DNA of 14,217 nt from an uncultured Ideonella sp. (GTDB lineage: Bacteria > Pseudomonadota > Gammaproteobacteria > Burkholderiales > Burkholderiaceae). Shown here in pieces: positions 8,701 through 14,217 of the stretch (the stretch's first letter is position 1; every line of letters begins with the position of its first letter). The stretch is from contig CAMLGG010000135.1 of NCBI GenBank assembly GCA_946479475.1, positions 1-14,217 on the forward strand. The letters are read 5' to 3'. The position numbers were made by a program, and so were the translations under genes. The notes beneath the pieces were generated by a model that did no database searches, was not told the DNA's origin, and saw only the letters and a program-made list of their open reading frames with translations.

Positions 8701-8708
8701 TTCCGACG

Positions 8709-9035
8709 ATGAGCTACTACAAGCACCACATCTTCTTCTGCCTGAACCGGCGGGACAACGGCGAGGCGAGCTGCATGCAGCATGCTGCCCAGCAGGGCTT
8801 CGACCGCTGCAAGGCCCAGGTGAAGGCGGCGGGCCTGGCCGGGCCCGGCGGCGTGCGCGTCAACAAGGCCGGCTGCCTCGATCGCTGCGCCGGCGGGCCG
8901 GTGGCCGTCGTCTACCCCGAGGGCGTCTGGTACACGTATGTCGACGAGGAGGACATCGACGAGATCGTCGAATCGCACCTCAAGGGCGGCCAGCCGGTCG
9001 AGCGCCTGATCCTGCCGCCGGAAGTCGGCCGCTGA
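8709..9035 (+). CDS. Thioredoxin-fold [2Fe-2S] ferredoxin
   Basis: This 108-residue cytoplasmic protein belongs to the thioredoxin-like [2Fe-2S] ferredoxins (Shethna-type, also related to the NuoE-like fold). Cysteines are at 11, 22, 34, 56 and 60. The C11-x10-C22 pair and the C56-x3-C60 pair (KAGCLDRCAGGP) match the cluster ligands of the family; C34 is extra. The start motif YYKHHIFFCLN is typical. The electron donor and acceptor are unknown. The ATG at 8709 is chosen because it directly precedes the conserved start. The open frame continues far upstream, but that part is a shadow of the VanZ-family gene. It is followed after 22 bases by the hydrolase. Confidence 0.9.
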   Translation: MSYYKHHIFFCLNRRDNGEASCMQHAAQQGFDRCKAQVKAAGLAGPGGVRVNKAGCLDRCAGGPVAVVYPEGVWYTYVDEEDIDEIVESHLKGGQPVERLILPPEVGR

Positions 9036-9057
9036 GCCGCGGCAACGGTTCCAACGA

Positions 9058-9687
9058 ATGAATTCCAGCACCCAGCGCCTGCGCCTGCCCGGCCCTGCCG
9101 GTACGCTCGAGGTGGCCGTCGACGTGCCGCCTGCCGGGACGACGGTTCGCGGCGTGGCGGTCATCTGCCATCCCCATCCGCAGCACGGCGGCACGATGGA
9201 CAACAAGGTCGCCCAGATGCTGGCGCGTGCCTTCGTCCAGCTCGGCTACCGCGCGGTGCGCTTCAACTTCCGCGGCGTCGGCGCCTCCGAGGGCCGCTGG
9301 GACGAGGGCCATGGCGAGATCGACGACGCCCTGGCGGTGATCGCCGACCAGCGCGTCGCCGGCCTGCCGCTGGCCCTGGCCGGCTTCTCGTTCGGCGCCT
9401 ACGTGACCTCCCAGGCGGCGCGCCGCCTCGCCGAGGCGGGCGAGCCGGCCGAGCGCCTGGTGCTCGTTGGACCGGCCGCCCAGAATTTCGACGTGGCACC
9501 GGTGCCCGCCGACACCCTCGTGGTCCACGGCGAGGTCGACGACGTGGTGCCTCTTTCCGCCGCCCTCGACTGGGCACGCCCACAGCACCTGCCGGTCATC
9601 GTCGTGCCCGGCGTCGGCCATTTCTTCCACGGCCAGCTCACGCTGCTGAAATCCATCGTCGTCAACGCCTGGCACCGGCCGGCGTGA
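9058..9687 (+). CDS. Alpha/beta hydrolase of the COG2945 type
   Basis: This 209-residue cytoplasmic hydrolase has no signal peptide. HPHPQHGGTMDNKV (38-51) is the characteristic first-loop motif of this subfamily. FNFRGVGASEG follows as the oxyanion-side loop. The nucleophile elbow is GFSFG with S111, the acid is D161 or D162 in HGEVDDVVP, and the catalytic histidine is H188 in GVGHFFHG. The triad is therefore complete, indicating an active esterase, thioesterase or peptidase-like enzyme. The substrate is not known. The ATG at 9058 comes 22 bases after the ferredoxin stop and lacks a clear Shine-Dalgarno sequence. It probably belongs to the same transcript as dacA, which starts 32 bases after its stop. 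Confidence 0.88.
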   Translation: MNSSTQRLRLPGPAGTLEVAVDVPPAGTTVRGVAVICHPHPQHGGTMDNKVAQMLARAFVQLGYRAVRFNFRGVGASEGRWDEGHGEIDDALAVIADQRVAGLPLALAGFSFGAYVTSQAARRLAEAGEPAERLVLVGPAAQNFDVAPVPADTLVVHGEVDDVVPLSAALDWARPQHLPVIVVPGVGHFFHGQLTLLKSIVVNAWHRPA

Positions 9688-9697
9688 CGTGCGCCTG

Positions 9698-9718
9698 TCT
9701 TCTTTCCTTCCTCTTCCC
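9698..9718 (+). promoter_or_regulatory. Polypyrimidine tract in place of a Shine-Dalgarno sequence before dacA
   Basis: All 21 bases are C or T and end 1 base before the ATG. No purine-rich ribosome binding site is available. Pyrimidine-rich leaders can be recognised by ribosomal protein S1, so this may be the translation signal. Confidence 0.3.
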
Positions 9719-9719
9719 G

Positions 9720-10883
9720 ATGAACCGAACCCTTCGCCTCCTCGGCGCCAGCCTGCTTGGCGCCGCCGTCAGCCTCGGCGCGCTTGCGCAGACCGCACCG
9801 CAACCTCCCGAGATCGCCGCCCGTTCCTTCTTCCTGGTCGACATGACGGCCAACCAGGTCCTGGCCGAGCGCAATGCCGACGCGCCGGCCGAGCCGGCCT
9901 CGCTGACCAAGCTGATGACGGCCTACCTGGCCTTTGTCGCCCTGCGCGACAAGAAGATCACGCTCGAGCAGCGCCTGCCCGTTTCCACCCGTGCGTGGGC
10001 CGAGCGCAAGGGCGGCGGCTCGCTGATGTTCATCGACCCGAAGATGACGCCGACGGTCGACGAGCTGCTGCGCGGCACCATCATCGTCTCGGGCAACGAT
10101 TCTTCCGTCGCGCTGGCCGAGGGCGTGGGTGGCACGGTCGAGAACTTCGTCGCGATGATGAACCGCCAGGCCCAGGAGTGGGGCCTGAAGAACACGAGCT
10201 TCAAGAACGCCACCGGCCTGACCGAGGCGGGCCACAGCAGCACTGCGCGCGAACTCGCGGTGATCGCGCAGCACATCATCAAGGACTTCCCCGACCGCTA
10301 CCCCTACTACTCCGTCAAGGAGTACACGTTCAACAACATCCGCCAGGACAACCGCAACCTGCTGCTGCGCCGCGATCCGACGGTCGACGGCATGAAGACC
10401 GGCTTCACCGACGCGGCCGGCTACTGCCTCGTCGCTTCTTCCCAGCGCGATTTCCCGAATGGCAAGCGGCGCCTGCTTTCCGTCGTCATGGGCACCGATT
10501 CGAGCCAGGCCCGGGCCAACGAGAGCCAGAAGCTGCTGAACTGGGGCTTCACCGCCTTCGACGACGTGCGCCTGTTCGAGGCCGGCAAGCCCATCGCCAC
10601 CGTGCCGGTCTGGAAGGGGCAGGCCAACGAGGCGAAGCTGGTCGCCGAAGGGCCCGTCTTCGTGGCCGTGCCGCGCGGCGAGGGCGACAAGCTCAAGACC
10701 GCCATCGAACGCACCGACCCGCTGGTCGCCCCGCTGGCGAAAGGTCAGCGCGTGGGCACGCTGAAGGTGACCACGTCGGCGGGTACGCCCGTTGCTGCCT
10801 TGCCCCTGGTGGTGGCCGATGAAGTGCCCCAGGCCGGCCTGCTGGGCCGCGCCTGGGATGCCATCCGGCTGTGGATCAAGTAA
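9720..10883 (+). CDS. dacA: D-alanyl-D-alanine carboxypeptidase (PBP5/6 family)
   Basis: This low-molecular-mass penicillin-binding protein removes the terminal D-Ala from peptidoglycan pentapeptides in the periplasm. The 387-residue precursor has a signal peptide, probably cut after ALA or ALAQ (about residue 23-24). The three active-site motifs are SLTK (S61 nucleophile, K64), SGN (124-126) and KTG (226-228). A beta-rich C-terminal domain (about 285-365) precedes an amphipathic helix, LLGRAWDAIRLWIK, that anchors the protein to the inner membrane. The ATG at 9720 gives the signal peptide. A GTG at 9684 in the same frame would add 12 residues and overlap the hydrolase. No Shine-Dalgarno sequence is present; a 21-base pure pyrimidine tract (9698-9718) precedes the ATG. 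The transaminase gene follows after 43 bases. Confidence 0.95.
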   Translation: MNRTLRLLGASLLGAAVSLGALAQTAPQPPEIAARSFFLVDMTANQVLAERNADAPAEPASLTKLMTAYLAFVALRDKKITLEQRLPVSTRAWAERKGGGSLMFIDPKMTPTVDELLRGTIIVSGNDSSVALAEGVGGTVENFVAMMNRQAQEWGLKNTSFKNATGLTEAGHSSTARELAVIAQHIIKDFPDRYPYYSVKEYTFNNIRQDNRNLLLRRDPTVDGMKTGFTDAAGYCLVASSQRDFPNGKRRLLSVVMGTDSSQARANESQKLLNWGFTAFDDVRLFEAGKPIATVPVWKGQANEAKLVAEGPVFVAVPRGEGDKLKTAIERTDPLVAPLAKGQRVGTLKVTTSAGTPVAALPLVVADEVPQAGLLGRAWDAIRLWIK

Positions 10884-10894
10884 TCTGCCAGCCT

Positions 10895-10913
10895 GCACCC
10901 CTGTGCCGGGTGC
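10895..10913 (+). promoter_or_regulatory. Hairpin just upstream of the transaminase ribosome binding site
   Basis: GCACCC (10895-10900) pairs perfectly with GGGTGC (10908-10913) across 7 bases. It ends 3 bases before the GGAGG at 10917-10921 that serves the transaminase ATG. It lacks a U-tract, so it is not a normal terminator. It could stabilise or separate the dacA and transaminase parts of the mRNA. Confidence 0.3.
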
Positions 10914-10926
10914 CCTGGAGGTCCCG

Positions 10927-11832
10927 ATGAGCGCAGTGCCGCTGCCTGACACCCTGTGTGACCTGAACGGCGAGCTGCTGCCGCTGTCCCAGGCCAAGGT
11001 CAGCGTGCTCGACCGGGGCTTCATCTTCGGCGACGGCGTGTACGAGGCCTTGCCGGTCTATGGCCGGCGCCTGTTCCGCTTCGACGAGCACATGGCCCGG
11101 CTGGCCCGCAACCTCGACAAGCTGCGCATCCCCGCGCCCGCCGGCCTCGCCCACCGCGACGACTGGCTCGCCCGCGCCCGGCGCGTGATCGAGGCGCAGC
11201 CGGCCGACGACCAGTTCCTCTACATCCAGGTCACCCGCGGCGTGGCGATGAGGGACCACGTCATGCCGATAGGCCTCGAGCCTACGGTGTTCATGATGAG
11301 CAATCCGTACAAGCCGGTGCCGGCTGAGCAGCGCCACCACGGCGTCGCCTGCGTCAGCGCTCGCGACTTCCGTTGGGAGCGCGGCGACATCAAGTGCACC
11401 TCGCTGCTGGGCAACGTGATCGCGCGTCAGATCGCCGTGGACCAGAACGCCGCCGAAACCATCCTCTTTCGCGAGGGGGCGCAGGGGGGGCCCTGGCTCA
11501 CCGAGGGCTCGTCGAGCAACGTCTGGATCGTCCACGAGGGCGCGCTGCTCGGCCCGCCGATGAGCGAGCATCTGCTGGAAGGCATCCGCGTCGGCCTGTT
11601 GCGCGAGCTTTGCGAGGAGGAGGGCATCGCCTTCAACCTGCGCCCGATCAGCGAGGCCGATGTCCGCACTGCTGACGAGCTGTTGCTCAGCTCCGCCGGG
11701 CGCGAGGTGCTGCCGGTGACCAGGCTCGACGGCGATCCGGTCGGCCACGGCGCCTTGCGAGGCAAGCCGGGGCCGGTCTATGCCCGTCTGTACGAGGCCT
11801 ACCAGCGCGCCAAGCGCGAGCAATCGATCTGA
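10927..11832 (+). CDS. dat: D-amino-acid transaminase (class IV PLP enzyme)
   Basis: This cytoplasmic enzyme interconverts D-Ala plus 2-oxoglutarate with pyruvate plus D-Glu. The 301-residue product is fold type IV. The PLP lysine is K156 (DIKCTSLLGN) and the cofactor glutamate is E193 in LTEGSSSNVW. The residues that hold the substrate carboxylate in Bacillus D-amino-acid transaminase (Tyr31, Arg98, His100) have clear counterparts here: Y39 (GDGVYE), R109 and H111 (VTRGVAMRDH). These favour D-amino-acid transaminase over branched-chain transaminase or aminodeoxychorismate lyase. The ATG at 10927 has GGAGG 5 bases upstream. It follows dacA, whose product releases D-Ala, and the DUF493 gene begins 7 bases after its stop. 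Confidence 0.9.
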   Translation: MSAVPLPDTLCDLNGELLPLSQAKVSVLDRGFIFGDGVYEALPVYGRRLFRFDEHMARLARNLDKLRIPAPAGLAHRDDWLARARRVIEAQPADDQFLYIQVTRGVAMRDHVMPIGLEPTVFMMSNPYKPVPAEQRHHGVACVSARDFRWERGDIKCTSLLGNVIARQIAVDQNAAETILFREGAQGGPWLTEGSSSNVWIVHEGALLGPPMSEHLLEGIRVGLLRELCEEEGIAFNLRPISEADVRTADELLLSSAGREVLPVTRLDGDPVGHGALRGKPGPVYARLYEAYQRAKREQSI

Positions 11833-11839
11833 GTGCCTG

Positions 11840-12115
11840 ATGCAAGAGATCCCGCCCGAGCAATCCCTGATCGAATATCCGAGCGCCTTCCCCATCAAGG
11901 TGATGGGCGCGCACGTCGAGGGCTTCGTCGAGGCCATCGTCTCGGTCGCCCTGCAGTTCGATCCCGACTTCGACCCCGGCACGGTGGAGACACGGCCCAG
12001 CAAGGGCGGCAACTACCTCGGCATAACGATCACCGTCACGGCCACCAGCCGCGAACAGCTCGACGAGCTGTACCGCACGCTTTCGAGCCACCCGATGGTC
12101 AAGGTGGTGCTGTAG
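11840..12115 (+). CDS. ybeD: DUF493 family protein YbeD
   Basis: This 91-residue cytoplasmic protein belongs to the small ACT-like DUF493 (YbeD) family. The diagnostic elements are a start ending in IEYPSAFPIKVMG, a central helix (EGFVEAIVSVALQF), then GNYLGITITVTATSREQLDELYRTLSSHPMVKVVL. The family commonly lies between dacA and lipB, as in E. coli, and a regulatory role has been suggested; its molecular function is unsettled. The ATG at 11840 is 7 bases after the transaminase stop and has no Shine-Dalgarno sequence, so translational coupling is likely. Its TAG stop is directly adjacent to the stop of the convergent Sel1 gene. Confidence 0.93.
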   Translation: MQEIPPEQSLIEYPSAFPIKVMGAHVEGFVEAIVSVALQFDPDFDPGTVETRPSKGGNYLGITITVTATSREQLDELYRTLSSHPMVKVVL

Positions 12116-12787
12116 TCACGGCTTGGCCAGCCGGGCGTCGATGTCCTTGAGCTTGTCCGGAGCGGCTTCGTCGCCCTGGCGGGCGGCGGCTGCGTACCAG
12201 TAGCGGGCAAGCCGCAGGTCCGCCGCCACGCCGTCGCCCTTCTCGTACATCGAGCCGAGGATGTACTGGGCGCCGACGTCGCCGCCATTGGCCGCCATGC
12301 GATACCAGCGCGCTGCCTCGACCGCGTCGGGCCGAGTCCCTCGACCCATGAAGTAGGCGGTCGCGGTGGCCACTTGTGCGTCGACGCTGCCGGCATCCGC
12401 CGCACGTTGATACCAGGCCAGCGCCTGCGGCAGGTCGGGCGCCCCGAGCCGTCCGCTTTCGTACAACTCGCCCAGGGCCATGGCCGCGGTGACGAACCCA
12501 TGGGCCGCCGCCTGCTCCAGAAGCTCCCGGGCCTTGGTGACGCTGGCACCCGGCAACTCTCCCCGCAGGTGCATCACCGCCAGGTTGTGCCAGGCCGCCG
12601 GCTCCCCGGCGTTGGCGAGCGCGGTGAAGCGCAGCTGCGCGGCGGCGAAGTCGCCCCGCTCGTAGACCTCGACCGCCTGCGCCAGGGCGACATGGCGCTC
12701 CGCCGGCGTCATCTCGTCCGCCCAGGCGCCATTCGCGCTGGCGATCAGGCCGGTCGCGAGGATCCAAGCCATCAAGCCTCGGTTCAT
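12116..12787 (-). CDS. Exported Sel1-like repeat (TPR-related) protein
   Basis: This is a predicted 223-residue periplasmic or secreted protein. The start at ATG 12787 gives a compact signal peptide, [20 protein letters not shown], with likely cleavage after AWA (residue 23). Residues about 28-210 are helical repeats of the Sel1 type. The clearest units are [30 protein letters not shown] and [15 protein letters not shown], each followed by [18 protein letters not shown] or ARYWYAAAA. These repeats act as protein-interaction scaffolds; no catalytic residue is evident. An upstream ATG at 12811 is also possible (8 extra residues). A start as far out as 12907 would overlap lipB and is unlikely. 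The gene sits in opposite orientation between ybeD and lipB, which are usually neighbours. Confidence 0.85.
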   Translation of the reverse strand: MNRGLMAWILATGLIASANGAWADEMTPAERHVALAQAVEVYERGDFAAAQLRFTALANAGEPAAWHNLAVMHLRGELPGASVTKARELLEQAAAHGFVTAAMALGELYESGRLGAPDLPQALAWYQRAADAGSVDAQVATATAYFMGRGTRPDAVEAARWYRMAANGGDVGAQYILGSMYEKGDGVAADLRLARYWYAAAARQGDEAAPDKLKDIDARLAKP

Positions 12788-12871
12788 GTCCTTCGTCCCA
12801 TCGAATCGCATTCCTGCCGTATACGCGCTTCCGGCCGCGTGGCTGCCCGCGGGGGCATCCGTCCCAGGCCG

Positions 12872-12877
12872 GACAAT
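12872..12877 (+). promoter_or_regulatory. Putative -10 box of lipB, leaderless type
   Basis: GACAAT (4 of 6 matches) is followed by 8 bases (ACCGGCCC) and the lipB ATG, without a Shine-Dalgarno sequence. Because the Sel1 gene separates lipB from ybeD, lipB needs its own promoter, and this is the best candidate. No -35 box is apparent. Confidence 0.35.
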
Positions 12878-12885
12878 ACCGGCCC

Positions 12886-13569
12886 ATGCCCGACCATCCG
12901 AGCACACTGCATACCCGCTTTCTCGGTCGGCAACCCTATGCCGAAACTTACGAGGCCATGCGCCGCTTCACGGCCGAGCGGCAGGAGGCCACGCCGGACG
13001 AGCTTTGGCTGGTCGAGCATCCGCCGGTGTTCACCCAAGGACTCGCCGGCAAGGCCGAGCATGTGCTCGCCGCGGGCGACATCCCGGTCATCGCTTCCAA
13101 CCGGGGCGGCCAGGTCACCTACCACGGGCCGGGCCAGGTGGTGGCCTACCCCCTCCTCGACCTGCGCAGGCTCGGCTTCTTCGTCAAGGAGTACGTGTTC
13201 CGGCTCGAGGCCGCCGCGATCCAGACCTTGCAGGCCTGGGGCATCGTCGGCTTTCGGGTCGCCGGGGCGCCCGGCATCTACGTGAACCTGGCGGACCCGT
13301 TCAACGCAGGGCTGCCGGCCGGTCCACGACAGGATCCGTTCCAGGGATTGGCCAAGATCGCCGCGCTCGGAATTAAAGTGAGCAACCACTGCACTTACCA
13401 TGGCCTTTCGCTGAATGTGGCGATGGACCTGGAACCTTTCAGCCGGATCAATCCGTGCGGCTACGCAAGCCTCCGGACAGTCGACATGGCTACACTGGGC
13501 ATCCGTGCAAACCCTGAGGACGTCGCGGGCCGTCTGGCCGAGCGGCTGGCAACGCATCTGGGCCGCTGA
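12886..13569 (+). CDS. lipB: Octanoyl-[acyl-carrier-protein]:protein N-octanoyltransferase LipB
   Basis: LipB transfers octanoate from acyl-ACP to the lipoyl-domain lysine of pyruvate and 2-oxoglutarate dehydrogenases and GcvH. The 227-residue product has the conserved [23 protein letters not shown] block (71-93) and the catalytic pair K157 ([11 protein letters not shown]) and C169 ([12 protein letters not shown]), the same spacing region as E. coli Lys135/Cys169. INPCGY (188-193) is the usual following motif. The insert around 138-152 ([17 protein letters not shown]) is a little longer than in E. coli. The ATG at 12886 gives the standard N-terminus and is the only good start. lipA begins 16 bases downstream, so the two form an operon. 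Confidence 0.96.
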   Translation: MPDHPSTLHTRFLGRQPYAETYEAMRRFTAERQEATPDELWLVEHPPVFTQGLAGKAEHVLAAGDIPVIASNRGGQVTYHGPGQVVAYPLLDLRRLGFFVKEYVFRLEAAAIQTLQAWGIVGFRVAGAPGIYVNLADPFNAGLPAGPRQDPFQGLAKIAALGIKVSNHCTYHGLSLNVAMDLEPFSRINPCGYASLRTVDMATLGIRANPEDVAGRLAERLATHLGR

Positions 13570-13585
13570 AGATCGGATCACCGAA

Positions 13586-14217
13586 ATGTCCACGCAGAAC
13601 ACCACCCACGAAGCCAAGACCGGCGCCGATTACGACGCCACGGCCAAGCAGAAGGCCCAGGCCAAGACGGCGCGCATCCCTATCAAGGTGGTCCCGGCCG
13701 AGGTGCTCAAGAAGCCCGAGTGGATCCGCGTCAAGGCCGGCTCGCCCAGCACGCGCTTCTACGAGATCAAGCAGATCCTGCGCGAGCACAAGCTGCACAC
13801 GGTCTGCGAGGAAGCCTCCTGCCCGAACATCGGCGAGTGCTTCGGCCACGGGACGGCGACCTTCATGATCATGGGCGACAAGTGCACCCGCCGCTGCCCG
13901 TTCTGCGACGTCGGCCACGGCCGGCCGGATCCGCTGGACACGCAGGAGCCGGCGAACCTGGCCAAGACGATCGCGGCGCTGAAGCTCAAGTACGTCGTCA
14001 TCACCAGCGTGGACAGGGACGACCTGCGCGACGGCGGCGCCGGCCACTTCGTCGACTGCATCCGGCAGGTGCGCGAGCAATCGCCCGCCACCCGCATCGA
14101 GATCCTCACGCCCGACTTCCGCGGCCGCATGGACAGGGCGCTCGACATCCTCAAGGCCGCGCCGCCGGATGTCATGAACCACAACCTCGAGACGGTGCCG
14201 CGCCTGTACAAGGAAGC
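13586..14217 (+). CDS. lipA: Lipoyl synthase LipA (3' end beyond the window)
   Basis: LipA is a radical S-adenosylmethionine enzyme that inserts two sulfurs into protein-bound octanoyl chains made by LipB. The window holds the first 210 codons, roughly two-thirds of a normal protein. Both iron-sulfur sites are complete. The auxiliary cluster ligands are C74, C79 and C85 in [12 protein letters not shown]. The radical-SAM CxxxCxxC is C100, C104 and C107 in [27 protein letters not shown] and ILTPDFRG follow as in the family. The ATG at 13586 lies 16 bases after the lipB stop with only a weak GGAT-like ribosome site. The N-terminal 30 residues are polar and Ala/Lys-rich. The reading frame is uninterrupted up to the window edge. 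Confidence 0.96.
   Translation, partial: MSTQNTTHEAKTGADYDATAKQKAQAKTARIPIKVVPAEVLKKPEWIRVKAGSPSTRFYEIKQILREHKLHTVCEEASCPNIGECFGHGTATFMIMGDKCTRRCPFCDVGHGRPDPLDTQEPANLAKTIAALKLKYVVITSVDRDDLRDGGAGHFVDCIRQVREQSPATRIEILTPDFRGRMDRALDILKAAPPDVMNHNLETVPRLYKE

Noticed and set aside
7272..8708. Long plus-strand open frame running from hemJ through the VanZ-family gene into the ferredoxin frame
   Set aside because: Only the part from 8709 resembles a protein family. The upstream part is Arg/Pro/Gly-rich and overlaps hemJ and the VanZ-family gene in another frame.
9399..11024. 541-codon minus-strand frame antisense to the hydrolase, dacA and the transaminase
   Set aside because: Shadow of three genes with complete catalytic motifs; its own translation has no recognisable family.

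Overview
The window is a GC-rich stretch of chromosome, about two-thirds G+C by eye. It looks like a betaproteobacterium of the order Burkholderiales (Comamonadaceae or the Rubrivivax/Leptothrix group). I base this on base composition, on the gene order dacA - D-amino-acid transaminase - DUF493 - lipB - lipA, and on a HemB very close to the magnesium-type enzyme of Pseudomonas. It is mostly housekeeping DNA. I see no tRNA, rRNA, CRISPR array, insertion sequence or prophage, and no gene-free stretch above 300 bases (the longest is 6772-7062).

Left part (1-4632). The end of a probable periplasmic copper chaperone runs into ruvA on the opposite strand. RuvA stands without ruvB or ruvC beside it. 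Next comes a 765-residue lipoprotein with several Ig/BACON-like domains and a C-terminal beta-propeller, preceded by a hairpin-rich leader. It is followed closely by ybeZ (PhoH-like ATPase) and ybeY (endoribonuclease), which overlap by 4 bases.

Middle part (4638-7503). On the minus strand hemB is followed after 25 bases by a CorA-type magnesium channel gene. HemB carries the aspartate (magnesium-type) version of its metal loop, so enzyme and channel may be functionally linked. Divergent from hemB is a HemJ-type protoporphyrinogen oxidase, another heme gene. The 291 bases between them hold a plus-strand rho-independent terminator with no plus-strand gene in front of it, and hairpins with a C-rich loop: a small-RNA candidate.

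Right part (7522-14217). A plus-strand run encodes a VanZ-family membrane protein, a thioredoxin-fold [2Fe-2S] ferredoxin, an alpha/beta hydrolase, a DD-carboxypeptidase, a D-amino-acid transaminase and a DUF493 protein. The carboxypeptidase releases D-Ala from peptidoglycan stems and the transaminase can convert D-Ala to pyruvate and D-Glu, a plausible salvage pair. A minus-strand Sel1-repeat protein then separates this run from lipB and lipA (cut by the window end), which make lipoyl cofactor from octanoyl-ACP.

A recurring regulatory theme is a TATAAT-like hexamer 6-8 bases upstream of the ATG with no Shine-Dalgarno sequence. It occurs at ruvA, hemJ, the ferredoxin gene and lipB and suggests leaderless transcripts. 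I found no convincing new multi-gene system. The best leads are the orphan-terminator RNA, the hemB-corA pairing and the BACON/propeller lipoprotein with its leader.
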